From: Halopelagius inordinatus
GTDB taxonomy: Archaea; Halobacteriota; Halobacteria; Halobacteriales; Haloferacaceae
NCBI RefSeq assembly: GCF_900113245.1
Contig: NZ_FOOQ01000002.1
Coordinates: 62,001 to 126,000 of the forward strand
Reading direction: 5' to 3'
Length of the DNA: 64,000 bases
Below are positions 1-9,904 of this stretch, in pieces (position 1 is the stretch's first letter; each line of letters begins with the position of its first letter). Below the pieces are notes generated by a model. The model ran no database searches and was not told where the DNA came from. It saw only the letters and a program-made list of their open reading frames with translations. The position numbers and the translations under genes were made by a program.

Positions 1-1458
1 GTGTTCGGCACCGACGGCGCGCGGTTCTCGGACCTCTGCGGCCGCGTCGCCGCGACGACGGACGGCGACGGGTCGCCGTCGGGAGACAGAAGCGCCGTCC
101 GATTTGCCGGGGCACTCGCCGGTCGGCGCGGGGTTGCGCTCCTCGCGAACGACGAGTCGGTGGTCGGTACCGTCGCGGAAGTCGCGGGCACGGGCGTCGT
201 AGCGGAGAGACCGATTCTTCCGGTACCGGACCCGTCGACGCGCGATAGGAGGGTGCGGCGAGAGTACCGCGAGGCGAGCGTGGACGACTCGCTGACGCGG
301 GCCGAACGCGCACTCGACGACCGAACCGGCCTCGTCGCACAGGTGGGCGAACGCGAGTCGTTCCCGGTTCCGTACTACCTCGCACAGACGACGGAAACCA
401 GAGGGTTCAGCGACGTTCGCGCCGCCGAGTTCGCGGCGGGCGTCGACCCCGACTGGGACGCCGCCTTCATGAAGGCTCTCGGCGAGGGTCTCGAACGCTA
501 CTGCGCGGGCGTGTTCCGTTCGACCGAGTTCACCGTCGCGCCGGAACGAACGCGCGCGACCCCCGTCTCGCCGTCTCGGTTCGTTCGCCCCGAGTCGTAC
601 CGCCCGCCCGACCCCGAAGAGCCGATTCCGTGGGTCGACGGCGAGAACCTCGACACCGGCGACGCCGTCTCCCTTCCGGCGGAGTTCGTCCACTATCCTC
701 CGCCGAGCGACCGACACAAACCATCCATCACGACCGGGTTGGGCCTCGGGAACTCGGGCGTGGAGGCGCTTCTCTCGGGTCTGTACGAAGTCGTCGAACG
801 CGACGCGACGATGCTCTCGTGGTACTCGACGTTCGACCCCCTCGCTCTCGACGTCGAGGACGAGGCGTACGCCGAACTGGAGAAGCGAGCGCACGCGGAG
901 AACCTGACTGCGACGCCGCTTTTGGTGACGCAGGACGTGGACGTTCCGGTCGTCGCCGCGGCGGTTCACCGCGACGGCGAGTGGCCGAACTTCGCCGTCG
1001 GGTCGGGGGCGTCGTTGGACCCGACGGACGCCGCGCGGTCCGCGCTGGCCGAAGCGCTCCAAAATTGGATGGAACTCAGAGCGCTGGGGCCCGACGAGGC
1101 GAACGCGGAGGGCGGCGCTATCGGCGCGTACGCGGAGTTTCCGGACGCGGCCCGGGAGTTCGTCGACGCCAGTCCGGCGGTTCCGGCGTCGAGCGTCGGC
1201 CCCGACGACGTTCCGACGGGCACCGAGGAACTCGCCGCCGTCGTCGAACGCGTCTCGGACGCCGAGTTAGACGCGTACGCCGCGCGGACGACGACCGAGG
1301 ACGTGGAGCGACTCGGATTCGAGGCCGTCCGCGTGCTGCTTCCGGAGGCCCAACCCCTGTTTCAGGGAGACCCCTTCTTCGGCGACAGGGCCGAGTCGGT
1401 TCCGGCGGACCTAGGGTTCGACCCGCGACTCGACGGCCCGTACCATCCGTATCCGTAG
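1..1458 (+). CDS. YcaO-domain protein, 5' end outside window
   Basis: YcaO enzymes use ATP to activate backbone amides, giving azoline heterocycles or thioamides in peptides and proteins. The segment has the family's ATP-binding signatures: ALGEGLERYCAG near residue 160 and GLYEVVERDATMLSW near residue 262. It ends in a proline-spaced tail (GPYHPYP), as cyclodehydratase-type YcaO proteins do. Haloarchaeal YcaO proteins are usually about 560-580 aa with an N-terminal recognition-like domain. This frame is open to base 1, so the GTG there is probably not the real start and roughly 80-100 residues are missing. No precursor peptide or partner gene is visible downstream. The substrate is unknown. 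Confidence 0.85.
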   Translation: MFGTDGARFSDLCGRVAATTDGDGSPSGDRSAVRFAGALAGRRGVALLANDESVVGTVAEVAGTGVVAERPILPVPDPSTRDRRVRREYREASVDDSLTRAERALDDRTGLVAQVGERESFPVPYYLAQTTETRGFSDVRAAEFAAGVDPDWDAAFMKALGEGLERYCAGVFRSTEFTVAPERTRATPVSPSRFVRPESYRPPDPEEPIPWVDGENLDTGDAVSLPAEFVHYPPPSDRHKPSITTGLGLGNSGVEALLSGLYEVVERDATMLSWYSTFDPLALDVEDEAYAELEKRAHAENLTATPLLVTQDVDVPVVAAAVHRDGEWPNFAVGSGASLDPTDAARSALAEALQNWMELRALGPDEANAEGGAIGAYAEFPDAAREFVDASPAVPASSVGPDDVPTGTEELAAVVERVSDAELDAYAARTTTEDVERLGFEAVRVLLPEAQPLFQGDPFFGDRAESVPADLGFDPRLDGPYHPYP

Positions 1459-1581
1459 GCGAACAGCCGACACGGTTGTCGCCCGCACGGCGGCGTGTCG
1501 GACACCCGCGTGTCGCCGTGCGGTGAGTTTGCGGCGGATGCGGCGACTGGCCGCCGCATCCGACAAAAAGTCTCGTCCGGT

Positions 1582-2721
1582 TCAGACGCCGAACGTCGCC
1601 CGGAGCATGTCGCGCGTTCCGGGGCCGAGTCCGACGGCGAGGACGGCCACGAGCAGTAGCATCGAGTACCGCGGACTCTCCTCGAAGATACCCTCCTCGA
1701 ACACCCAGACGACGAACGTCGCCGCCACGAGTTTGATCACGAGGAACGGCCACGTGTCGCCCGTTACGGCGACGACACTCGCGGGGAGGACGCTGGCTGT
1801 GACGTCCACGACGAACTGGTTGACCGGGTGTTTCGGGACGAGGTTCCGCCCGGCGTTCAGGGCGGGCATCCAGTCGAGGCCGACGACGTTCGCGACGCCG
1901 TCGACGGCGTGTCCCCAGATGATGACGAAGCCGATGAGTCCCGTCCCGGCGTTTATCTCCGGCGCGAAGCGTTCGATGACCCACCACGTCGCGCCCGCCG
2001 CGAGCGTCGCGCCGACGAGAGTCACGAGAAGCACCTGCGGGTGGAACTCGACGCCCGGCGCGTCCGTGACGACGAGCGAGACGAGATAGCCCAACGAGAG
2101 CGCGAGAGCGCCGGTTCCGATGCCGAACAGCGGAACCTCGTAGCCGTCGATGGCCCCGGAGCGTTCGGCCGCGACGCTGACGACGACTGCCGCGAGCGTG
2201 ATAGCGAAGACGGTGAAGTAGATTATCGGGCTGATGACGAGCGTGTTCCACGGGTAACTGACGAGTGCGTCCGTCGCGCTGGGGGTATCGTTCGCGTCCT
2301 CGACGACGCGCAACGCGCCGCCGAAGAGCATGAACGGGAACAGAGCGTAGAAGAAACGCCGGTCCGTGCCGATATCGAGTCGTCGCAGGAGGAAGACGAG
2401 ACCCGAGAGAGCGACCAAGAGCGTGACCATGTACCCCACTTCGGAGACGAGCGTGTAGCCGGGGTACGCGACCGGTTCAGGGGCAGTAGCGCACGCTTGC
2501 GTGCTGCTCAGGTACTGGACGACGCCGTCGGCCCGCGTCGCACAGACGGCCGAGTTGGCGTCGGCCTGTACCGGTCCCCAGAAGTACTGCCAGATGAAGC
2601 GGTCGTAGACGAGTTCGGGAAAGACGACCCATCCGGCGACGAGAACCGCGATAACGGCCGCCACCGACCCACCCCACAGACGTTCGGGGTCGGCGCCGAC
2701 CCGTTCTGCAACCGTTGCCAT
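1582..2721 (-). CDS. DUF63 family membrane protein
   Basis: A 379-aa multi-pass membrane protein of the archaeal DUF63 family. It has about nine hydrophobic segments spread over the whole length. The motifs [12 protein letters not shown] near residue 45 and [12 protein letters not shown] near residue 270 are typical of the family. Its length matches haloarchaeal members. The function is not established. The start is an ATG at 2721. It faces the YcaO gene tail to tail, and an Lrp regulator lies upstream on the same strand after a gap of about 90 bp. Confidence 0.85.
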   Translation of the reverse strand: MATVAERVGADPERLWGGSVAAVIAVLVAGWVVFPELVYDRFIWQYFWGPVQADANSAVCATRADGVVQYLSSTQACATAPEPVAYPGYTLVSEVGYMVTLLVALSGLVFLLRRLDIGTDRRFFYALFPFMLFGGALRVVEDANDTPSATDALVSYPWNTLVISPIIYFTVFAITLAAVVVSVAAERSGAIDGYEVPLFGIGTGALALSLGYLVSLVVTDAPGVEFHPQVLLVTLVGATLAAGATWWVIERFAPEINAGTGLIGFVIIWGHAVDGVANVVGLDWMPALNAGRNLVPKHPVNQFVVDVTASVLPASVVAVTGDTWPFLVIKLVAATFVVWVFEEGIFEESPRYSMLLLVAVLAVGLGPGTRDMLRATFGV

Positions 2722-2811
2722 ACCTCAATTCCTGGCGTCGGTAGTGTTGAGGATTCCGGTCTCTGACGCGCCGCGCCGTCGGACGAACGCTCCCGTTCCG
2801 GGGAGACGACC

Positions 2812-3261
2812 TCAGAGCGGGAGCGAACGGTCCTCGAAGTCGGTCCCGAGTATGACCATCGTCTGGGAGCGCGAGAAGCCGTCCATCTCGGCGATTTCGT
2901 CGAACATGAGTTCGCGCAGGGCGTCCGTGTCCTCCGCGAACACCCGGAGCATCACGTCCCACTCGCCGGTCGTGAGGTGGACCTCTTGGACGCCGTCTAT
3001 CTCGCGCAGTCGTTCGAGCGCGTTCTCCTCGCGGCCCTGTTGGACGCGGAGACCGACGAGCGCCGAGGTTCCGAGTCCGACCTCTTTCGTGTTTACTTTC
3101 GCGTGGTAGCCCTCTATGACGCCCGCCTCCTCCATCCGACCGACTCTGTCGTGGACTGTCGCGCTGGACATGTCGATTTGGCGCGCAATCTCGCTGAACG
3201 GGGTTCGCGCGTCCGCTTGGAGGATACGGAGAATCGCCCGGTCCGTCTCGTCGAGTTCCAT
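2812..3261 (-). CDS. Lrp/AsnC family transcriptional regulator
   Basis: A 149-aa regulator with an N-terminal winged helix (ELDETDRAILRILQADART, then IARQIDMSSATVHDRVGRM as the recognition region) and a C-terminal RAM/effector domain (GVQEVHLTTGEWDVMLRV). Proteins of this type bind DNA as dimers or octamers and sense amino acids or related metabolites. The start is at 3261, and the gene is divergent from the small gene at 3362, so the roughly 100-bp gap must hold both promoters. The ligand cannot be told from sequence. Confidence 0.9.
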   Translation of the reverse strand: MELDETDRAILRILQADARTPFSEIARQIDMSSATVHDRVGRMEEAGVIEGYHAKVNTKEVGLGTSALVGLRVQQGREENALERLREIDGVQEVHLTTGEWDVMLRVFAEDTDALRELMFDEIAEMDGFSRSQTMVILGTDFEDRSLPL

Positions 3262-3361
3262 AATGATACGTAGGTGAGCCGTGACTTTTGGGTTGCGAAT
3301 CCCACACTCGACGCGGTACGAACCCGGCAGGTTTTACTCTCGCACCCCGTCTCCCTCGGAC

Positions 3362-3709
3362 GTGTCCGACGAGTTGCCGCCAGACGTGCGCGCGACCCTC
3401 ACGCAGCTACTCGAATCGGCGGCGGAGGACGCGCGCACCCGCGACGCCGATTCGGTTCGCGACCGCCTCCGGAGAGTCGAAACGGTCACCGACGAAGAGG
3501 TACCCGGCGGTTCCGGGAAAGAACGGCTTCGACACGGGGTTCGACAGGTTCGAAGGACCGTCGAGACCGAACCGCTCGTCGCGGCCGAATATCTGGCGTC
3601 GATGCGACGACTCGTCGAAGACGAGGGCGGTGCAGGAGAGCCAACGGACGACGGAGACGAGAACGGAGACGCGGACTCCGACGAGAGCAGAGACGCGGAC
3701 TCCACCTGA
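3362..3709 (+). CDS. Hypothetical acidic protein
   Basis: A 115-aa haloarchaeal hypothetical protein. It has a helical, charged body (residues 1-85) and a tail almost entirely of Asp, Glu, Asn and Gly. I place the start at the GTG at 3362 rather than further upstream because the TATA-like sequence gttttactct at 3331-3340 lies about 27 bp before it, the usual spacing for a leaderless haloarchaeal transcript. There is no recognisable domain and the function is unknown. Confidence 0.6.
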   Translation: MSDELPPDVRATLTQLLESAAEDARTRDADSVRDRLRRVETVTDEEVPGGSGKERLRHGVRQVRRTVETEPLVAAEYLASMRRLVEDEGGAGEPTDDGDENGDADSDESRDADST

Positions 3710-3864
3710 GTCGCGGCCGCCACCGCCCGGCGCGTCCGCTCCCCAAACCCGGTTCTCAAGCCCTGGGACACGCTCTCACGGCACCGCACGACATACTCTG
3801 AGAGACAATTAACTCAATTTCGAGTCTGAGTACCTTTTTATTACTCCCGACCGTTCGTTCGTGT

Positions 3865-4155
3865 ATGCACCCCGCCGATGCGGTCCGACAACTCGAATAC
3901 GCCGTTGCACCGACCACCGGTTCGTACGACTACGAGATAACCCACTGGGCAGACGCGTACGAAGACGTGTTCGCCGACGTGACGGAGCGTGGCGACCTCT
4001 ACGACGTGATGAGCGTCATAGAACAGGTGTCCAAGGACTGCTCCGAGGACTCCCGACCGTCTCCGGAACAGGTGAAGGTAGTCGCCGATTCGGTTCTGAC
4101 GGACGGCGGACGACCCCTCACCGACGGCGGCGACGAGATGGAATCGTCGGACTGA
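3865..4155 (+). CDS. Hypothetical small protein
   Basis: A 96-aa acidic protein with haloarchaeal composition. The ATG at 3865 follows a TATA-like run (cctttttatt, 3833-3842) by about 27 bp, so the mRNA is probably leaderless. No domain is recognised. It sits alone between the 3362 gene and tRNA-Leu. Confidence 0.6.
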   Translation: MHPADAVRQLEYAVAPTTGSYDYEITHWADAYEDVFADVTERGDLYDVMSVIEQVSKDCSEDSRPSPEQVKVVADSVLTDGGRPLTDGGDEMESSD

Positions 4156-4432
4156 CGGCGACACCTCCCTCCACATCGGTTTTTCTTCGTTTTCGCTCGA
4201 CCCCCCGAGGCGCGGCCACGAGCAGTACCGCCGCTGTACCACGGTTACGCGGACGCTTCCGAAAGCGGCACCGTCTCTCTGCGAGAGATGCGGCGGGCGT
4301 CGTCGGACGCGGCGTCGCACGGGTTACTGCCCGTAACTCCCGTACTGGGAGAATAGAACGTCCGATATGTGCCGACGGGCGAATCTGCCGTCCGCACGCT
4401 ATGCTCTGTGCGTTCGTTCGGGCCGGAGAAAA

Positions 4433-4516
4433 TGCGAGGGGAGGGATTTGAACCCACGGACTCCTACGAGAGCGGATCTTGAGTCCGCCGCTTTTTCCTG
4501 ACTTAGCTACCCTCGC
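4433..4516 (-). tRNA. tRNA-Leu (anticodon CAA)
   Basis: Read on the minus strand, GCGAGGG pairs with CCCTCGC as acceptor stem. The anticodon arm is GCGGA-CTCAAGA-TCCGC, giving CAA, which reads UUG. A long variable arm follows, as expected for tRNA-Leu, and the T arm is standard (GGGTTCAAATCCC). No CCA is encoded. Confidence 0.92.
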
Positions 4517-4578
4517 GCGTGTAGAGGTGGGGACCCCCCGCCGCTAAAACGTTGCGAATCCGTGTCTGCGGACATCTC

Positions 4579-4902
4579 TCACCGACCCGACGGGCGCCGT
4601 TCGACGGCAGTGTCGGGTCGGTCGCCGAACGGTTCGGGCCGCGACGACCCGAACCGCTCTCGGACGAGGGGCGGAACCTTCGATTTCGCGAGCGAGAACA
4701 CCCCGACGCCGAGGGCTGGGAGGACGACTGCGAGGAGAACCGCGAGGAGTCCCGCGCCGAACGGGGCCAACCCCACGCCCAAGAACGCCAGAACGAACAC
4801 CGCCGCACGCGGGAGATTCTCCTCCACCACCGCCGCGACTCCCGCCGCCCAGTCGCCGATTGCGCCCGGCACCTCCGCCACTCGCTGTCTCGTCGTGGTC
4901 AT
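4579..4902 (-). CDS. Small membrane protein
   Basis: A 107-aa protein. An N-terminal helix (residues 1-30) is followed by a hydrophobic hairpin of two membrane segments (about residues 30-75), then a basic region and a hydrophilic tail. I choose the ATG at 4902, which gives MTTTRQRV, over the longer frame from 4929. No family is recognised. Confidence 0.5.
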   Translation of the reverse strand: MTTTRQRVAEVPGAIGDWAAGVAAVVEENLPRAAVFVLAFLGVGLAPFGAGLLAVLLAVVLPALGVGVFSLAKSKVPPLVRERFGSSRPEPFGDRPDTAVERRPSGR

Positions 4903-5005
4903 ACGTACACGATGGACGACACGACCCATAGCCCTTCGCCCCGAGCGACGTCCGAAGGGCCGAGTCGAGCGATGGGATTAGGTGACTCACGACCCGAACG
5001 GTGGT

Positions 5006-5488
5006 ATGGACGAACACACCCGCGACCCGAGCGTCGCCCCGCCACTCGGGGACCCGACGGGGTGGCGAACGGACGAACGCGTGTGGGAACACGCGACGCT
5101 CCGTCGCGCAGTCGAACACGGCGTCCGTCTGTTCAACTCGGGCGACTACCACGAGAGCCACGACTGCTTCGAAGACGAGTGGTACAACTACGGTTCCGGA
5201 AACAGAGAGTCCGCCTTCCTCCACGGGATGGTCCAAGTCGCCGCCGGTGCGTACAAGCACTTCGATTTCGACAGCGACGCGGGCATGCGGTCTCTCTTCA
5301 CGACCGCCTTGGAGTATCTCCGGGGCACGCCCGACGACTTCTACGGCGTCGACGTCGCGGATATCCGCGAGACGCTGACGGACGCGCTCGAAGACCCGAC
5401 GGTCATCCACGGCTGGCAGATAACGATAGACGGCCAGAGACCCGAGGCGTACGACGCAGACTACGAGTACGCCGAGAGACTGGACTGA
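5006..5488 (+). CDS. DUF309 family protein
   Basis: A 160-aa protein of the DUF309 family, a small helical fold of unknown biochemical function found in bacteria and archaea. The family core is clear: [18 protein letters not shown], followed by [16 protein letters not shown]. The ATG at 5006 is preceded directly by ggtggt, so I prefer it to the GTG at 4982. Confidence 0.85.
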   Translation: MDEHTRDPSVAPPLGDPTGWRTDERVWEHATLRRAVEHGVRLFNSGDYHESHDCFEDEWYNYGSGNRESAFLHGMVQVAAGAYKHFDFDSDAGMRSLFTTALEYLRGTPDDFYGVDVADIRETLTDALEDPTVIHGWQITIDGQRPEAYDADYEYAERLD

Positions 5489-5558
5489 CGCGGACGCGCG
5501 ACGCGGCGTCTCGGCCCGAATCTTAACCCATTTCACCCTCCACCCGTAGAGTATCTCC

Positions 5559-6377
5559 ATGCAAATCTACGAACTGGGGGAGGGAACGCCGGAGGTGGCC
5601 GTCGTCGGGACCATCCACGGCGACGAACCCTGCGGCGTCAGAGCCATAGAGCGATTCGTCGCGACGGAACCCGACGTGGAACGCCCGGTGAAACTCGTCG
5701 TCGCGAACGAGGAGGCTCTCGAAGCGAACGTTCGCTACCTCGAAGAGGACCTCAACCGCGTCTTCCCCGGCGACCCGAACGCCGACAGCCACGAACGCCG
5801 ACTCGCCCACGACCTGCTTCGCGAGGTTCGGGGCTGTACGACGCTCTCTCTGCACTCGACGCAGTCGTACGGAAAGCCGTTCGCCCTCGTCGACACCGTC
5901 GGGGCCGTCTCGCGGTCTATCTGTCCGTTCTTGCCCATCGAGGAACTAGTCGAAACCGCGGAGTTCGTCGGCGGCCGCCTCATCGACCACGCCCACACCA
6001 TCGACGTCGAGTGCGGCCTCCAAGGAACCGACGAGGCCGCGGAGAACGCGTACTGGCTCGTCCGGGCGTTTCTCGCCGCCACGGGCGTGCTCGCCGCACC
6101 TCTCGAAGAGGGGACCGAAGCCCCCCTCTCGTTGGAACGGCGCGGCGCGGACGAAGTGGCGGTCTACCGGATGCTCGAACGCATCCCGAAGGAACCCGCG
6201 AGCACGTACGAGGTGTTCGTGGACAACTTCGAACTCGTCTCGGAAGGCGACCGGTTCGCGGCGGCGGACGACCGAGAGTTCACCGCCGACCGCGACTTCT
6301 ACCCGGTGCTTCTCTCCGCGTACGGGTACGAGGACGTGTTCGGCTTCGCCGCCGACAAAGTCGGAACGCTCGCCTGA
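5559..6377 (+). CDS. Succinylglutamate desuccinylase/aspartoacylase-like M14 hydrolase
   Basis: A 272-aa zinc-dependent amidohydrolase of the aspartoacylase branch of peptidase family M14. Zinc ligands are visible in GTIHGDEPCG (His and Glu, residues 17-26). The motif EEDLNRVFPGDP gives the conserved N-R pair, and LSLHSTQSYG supplies the third zinc ligand His. The likely reaction is hydrolysis of an N-acyl amino acid or small peptide-like amide; the exact substrate is unknown. A second, longer relative is encoded at 41232. Confidence 0.85.
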   Translation: MQIYELGEGTPEVAVVGTIHGDEPCGVRAIERFVATEPDVERPVKLVVANEEALEANVRYLEEDLNRVFPGDPNADSHERRLAHDLLREVRGCTTLSLHSTQSYGKPFALVDTVGAVSRSICPFLPIEELVETAEFVGGRLIDHAHTIDVECGLQGTDEAAENAYWLVRAFLAATGVLAAPLEEGTEAPLSLERRGADEVAVYRMLERIPKEPASTYEVFVDNFELVSEGDRFAAADDREFTADRDFYPVLLSAYGYEDVFGFAADKVGTLA

Positions 6378-6432
6378 GTCTCTCGACTCCCCCGACCCGT
6401 TCCGTTCTCTCCTGTCGTCTCGGTTCGCCGCG

Positions 6433-6882
6433 CTACTCCTCTTTGGGCGCGAACTCGACCAGCGTCAGGTCGCGGTCCAGATAGCAGGTGTCGTGCGGCG
6501 GGTCGCCGAGAACCTCGGCGATGCGGTACTCCGTTCCGAACTCCGCGCCGTCGGGCACGCAGTACTCGTGACTCGGACACTGCGTGTGCGGGCACGGCCC
6601 TTCGAGTGTGGCTTTGCTCCCGGCGTAGGTTCCCTTCGCGGAGACGTTCGCCGCCACCGGGGCGGGTTCGACTTCGACGGCGCGAACGCCGGTGTCGTGG
6701 ACGGCGCACTCGAGCAGTTGCGCGTTCTCGCGGACGTCGGTCACGCGATAGCGGGTCCCCTCGGTGAGATTCAGACACTGCTTGCGGTACGGGCAGCCTT
6801 CACACAGTTCGGACGGACCCTCGTAGACGAACTCCCGTCCGACGTCCGCGAGACGGTCCCCGATGAGTGTGACCTTCGTCAT
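6433..6882 (-). CDS. UPF0179 family cysteine-rich protein
   Basis: A 149-aa archaeal UPF0179 protein of unknown function. It has two cysteine clusters, CEGCPYRKQC near residue 27 and CPHTQCPSHEYC near residue 97, likely metal- or Fe-S-binding. The start overlaps the stop of the upstream gene by 4 bp (ATGA), so the two are translationally coupled. Confidence 0.9.
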   Translation of the reverse strand: MTKVTLIGDRLADVGREFVYEGPSELCEGCPYRKQCLNLTEGTRYRVTDVRENAQLLECAVHDTGVRAVEVEPAPVAANVSAKGTYAGSKATLEGPCPHTQCPSHEYCVPDGAEFGTEYRIAEVLGDPPHDTCYLDRDLTLVEFAPKEE

Positions 6883-7328
6883 TCGTCGTCGTCACTAGTC
6901 GAGCCGTCCGCATAACGTTGTGTGTCGCGTCCGGTCAGTTCGTCCAGTCTCTCGAAGTACTCCTCGCGCGGCACCTGATACAGAGACCGGTAGTCCACCT
7001 CGCCGCCGTCGAACTTCCGGGCGAGTTCCGCGGCGGCGTCCACCGCCGCCTCGCGACTGTCGTACGTCTCCGCCTCCGCGTCCACCTGTGGTTCGAGGTA
7101 GAGCGTCACGTCCCACGTCGGGTCCCGCGGCGTGGACCCCGGACGGGTCCCCCGCGACCCGTTCGAGACGAAGATGGTCGGGAGACACTCCGACGGGAAG
7201 TCGCTCTCTTTGAACACGTCGGGCCGGTAGACGAGGATTCGCCGCCCCTCGGGTTCGTCGTTCCACAACGTCCACCCCGCGGGCGCGTCGCCCTCCGTTT
7301 TGCCCTCTGCGGCGTCGTCGGCGTTCAT
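6879..7328 (-). CDS. Hypothetical haloarchaeal protein (DUF5820-like)
   Basis: A 149-aa conserved-looking haloarchaeal protein; I think it is of the DUF5820 type. It starts MNADDAAEGK at 7328. The body has recognisable strands (GRRILVYRPDVF, TWDVTLYLEP) and a charged C-terminus. It overlaps the UPF0179 start by 4 bp and so forms a two-gene operon with it. The function is unknown. Confidence 0.65.
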   Translation of the reverse strand: MNADDAAEGKTEGDAPAGWTLWNDEPEGRRILVYRPDVFKESDFPSECLPTIFVSNGSRGTRPGSTPRDPTWDVTLYLEPQVDAEAETYDSREAAVDAAAELARKFDGGEVDYRSLYQVPREEYFERLDELTGRDTQRYADGSTSDDDE

Positions 7329-7824
7329 GCGGCACCGTTCGTGACGGACGGGCAACACCCCTTCGGTCGGTCGCTCTCGCGCCCGACGACTACCTGTCAG
7401 TAATAAAGCAGCCCATACTCGGGAGAATTCACGCGTACTACCCCCTTCAGGTGTCCCATTTAGGCGTTCGGCAGATATTGCTCGCGGAAAGGCTTATGTA
7501 TGTTGGTCACTCACACACATTCAGTCTCGGTCGACCGGACCGAGCGACCGACTCTCACCGGACCGCCCGCCGAACCAAGACGTTCTGTCGCTATTCGTCG
7601 ACTCGTCGCCGTCGCCCACCGCCGACCCGTTGTGCGTCCGGAGAGGGTGGTATGGAGAAACATGCCACGAAACCGGGCTCGGACGAGCGGAGTTCAGACG
7701 ACAGGTAGCGAGAGCTTCCGCGCCGAATTCGCTCGTCTCCGTCCGACGACGCTCGTGGGGCGTTCGTCCGAACAACGTCCCGAGCGTCCGGTCGCTCTTC
7801 CCGTCGAGACTCCGTCCCTCAACA
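7329..7824. promoter_or_regulatory. Divergent promoter region and long prkA leader
   Basis: About 0.5 kb separates the 7328 gene from prkA. A TATA-like ggcttatgta lies at 7491-7500, which would start prkA transcription near 7520 and leave a 5' leader of about 300 nt. The open frames in it are arginine-rich and look non-coding. The GC-rich dyad cggtcgaccggaccgag lies near 7539. Confidence 0.4.
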
Positions 7825-9897
7825 ATGAACGGTGATATCGAAACCCTCGCAGACCTGAGCAAGCACTACAAAGACTCCGTGCCCGCGGACCTCCGCGAGG
7901 CAAAGAGCTTCGATTGGTACCTGCAAGAGGTCTACGACGACCCCAGAATCGCTCGCAACGCCCACCAGCGCGTTGCTGACATGTTCGACCACTACGGCAC
8001 CACCTACGACGAAGAGGCGGGTGTCGTCGAGTACCTGATGGCCTCGGAGGACCCCATACACGACGGGGAGAACACCTTCTACGGCCGCGAAGTCCACGAG
8101 TCCATCCACGAGTTCGTGAACAAGGTCAAGTCGGGCGCTCGCGGCCTCGGGCCGGAGAAGCGCATCAAACTCCTCCTCGGCCCCGTCGGGTCGGGTAAAT
8201 CACACTTCGACTGGATGGTCCGCCGCTACTTCGAGGACTACACGATGACCGACGACGGTCGGATGTACACCTTCCGGTGGACGAACCTGACCGACGTCAT
8301 CCGCGACCAAGACCCAGCGGACACCGTCGTGCAGTCCCCGATGAACCAAGACCCTCTCGTTCTCCTCCCGCAGGAGCAACGAGACGTGATCATAGAGCGT
8401 CTCAACGAGACGTTCGACGCGCCCTACACAATCCGGAACGACCAGGCCCTCGACCCGGCGTCGGAGTTCTACATGGACACCCTGCTCGCGTACTACGACG
8501 ACGACTTGCAGGAGGTCTTAGAGAACCACGTCGAGATAATCCGCCTCGTCGCCTCCGAGAACAAACGGCAGTGCGTCGAGACGTTCGAGCCGAAAGACAA
8601 GAAAAACCAAGACGAGACGGAACTCACCGGCGACGTCAACTACTCGAAACTGGCGGTGTACGGCGAGTCCGACCCGCGAGCGTTCGACTACTCCGGCGCG
8701 TTCTGTAACGCCAACAGGGGGCTGTTCTCCGGCGAGGAACTGCTGAAACTACAGCGAGAGTTCCTCTACGACTTCCTGCACGCCTCCCAAGAGCAGACCA
8801 TCAAGCCGTCGAACAACCCGCGCATCGACATCGACCAGGTCATCGTCGGCCGGACGAACATGCCGGAGTACCGCGAGAAGAAAGGCGACGAGAAGATGGA
8901 GGCGTTCAACGACCGGACGAAGCGCATCGACTTCCCGTACGTCCTCGAATACTCCCAAGAGTCCGAGATCTACCGCAAGATGCTCCGGAACGCCGACGTG
9001 CCGGACATGCACATCGAACCTCACACGTTGGAGATGGCCGGTCTGTTCGGCGTTCTCACCCGCATCGCGGAACCCGACGGCGGGAACATCACGCTCACGC
9101 AGAAGGCGAAAGCCTACAACGGCGAGATAGACGAATCCGACGACGTGGACGTGAAGAAACTCCGCGAGGAGGGCGAAGCGAAGTCCGACATCGCCGAAGG
9201 GATGGAAGGTATCTCCGCGCGCTTCATCGGCGACGAGATAGCCGAAGCCATCATGGACTCGACGCACCGCGGCCGGTCGTACCTCTCGCCGCTTTCGGTG
9301 TTCACCCACTTCGAGGAGAACTTGGAGAACCACGGCTCGATTCCCGAGGAGAACCTCGAACGCTACCACCGCTATCTGGAGATGGTGCGCGAAGAGTACA
9401 AAGAGCGCGCCATCGAGGACGTCCGCCACGCGTTGGCGTACGACCTAGACGAGATTCAGCGGCAGGGCGAGAAGTACATGGACCACGTCATGGCGTACAT
9501 CGACGACGCGACGGTCCAAGACGAACTCACGGGGCGCGAACAGGAACCCGACGAGAAGTTCCTGCGCTCCGTCGAAGAGAAGTTGGAGATTCCCGAGGAC
9601 AGAAAGGAGGACTTCCGCCAAGAGGTGTCGAACTGGGTATCGCGGCGCGCCCGCGAGGGACAGGCGTTCGACCCGCAGGACAACGACAGACTCCGCCGCG
9701 CACTGGAGCGGAAACTCTGGGAAGACAAGAAACACAACATCAACTTCTCGGCGTTGGTGTCCGCGAACGAACTCGACGACGACGAGCGCAACGCGTGGAT
9801 AGACGCCCTCGTCGAACAGGGCTACTCACGCGAGGGAGCCCGCGAAGTGCTCGAATTCGCCGGCGCGGAAGTCGCAAAGAGCGAACTCGAGGCCTGA
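7825..9897 (+). CDS. prkA: PrkA-type serine protein kinase (first copy)
   Basis: A 690-aa PrkA family protein: an N-terminal AAA+-like ATPase region followed by the PrkA kinase-like C-terminal domain. A Walker A motif, GPVGSGKS, lies at residues 119-126. The family is linked to nitrogen limitation, stress and sporulation in bacteria; the haloarchaeal substrate is unknown. I use the ATG at 7825. The frame is open back to 7630, but that extension is arginine-rich and unlike PrkA. It is the first gene of a four-gene operon with a second prkA, yeaH and spoVR. Confidence 0.92.
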   Translation: MNGDIETLADLSKHYKDSVPADLREAKSFDWYLQEVYDDPRIARNAHQRVADMFDHYGTTYDEEAGVVEYLMASEDPIHDGENTFYGREVHESIHEFVNKVKSGARGLGPEKRIKLLLGPVGSGKSHFDWMVRRYFEDYTMTDDGRMYTFRWTNLTDVIRDQDPADTVVQSPMNQDPLVLLPQEQRDVIIERLNETFDAPYTIRNDQALDPASEFYMDTLLAYYDDDLQEVLENHVEIIRLVASENKRQCVETFEPKDKKNQDETELTGDVNYSKLAVYGESDPRAFDYSGAFCNANRGLFSGEELLKLQREFLYDFLHASQEQTIKPSNNPRIDIDQVIVGRTNMPEYREKKGDEKMEAFNDRTKRIDFPYVLEYSQESEIYRKMLRNADVPDMHIEPHTLEMAGLFGVLTRIAEPDGGNITLTQKAKAYNGEIDESDDVDVKKLREEGEAKSDIAEGMEGISARFIGDEIAEAIMDSTHRGRSYLSPLSVFTHFEENLENHGSIPEENLERYHRYLEMVREEYKERAIEDVRHALAYDLDEIQRQGEKYMDHVMAYIDDATVQDELTGREQEPDEKFLRSVEEKLEIPEDRKEDFRQEVSNWVSRRAREGQAFDPQDNDRLRRALERKLWEDKKHNINFSALVSANELDDDERNAWIDALVEQGYSREGAREVLEFAGAEVAKSELEA

Positions 9898-9904
9898 TAC
9901 AGTG

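Noticed and set aside
7500..7835. A 111-codon plus-strand frame in the prkA leader
   Set aside because: Arg/Pro-rich composition and overlap with the prkA start; no sign of a folded protein.
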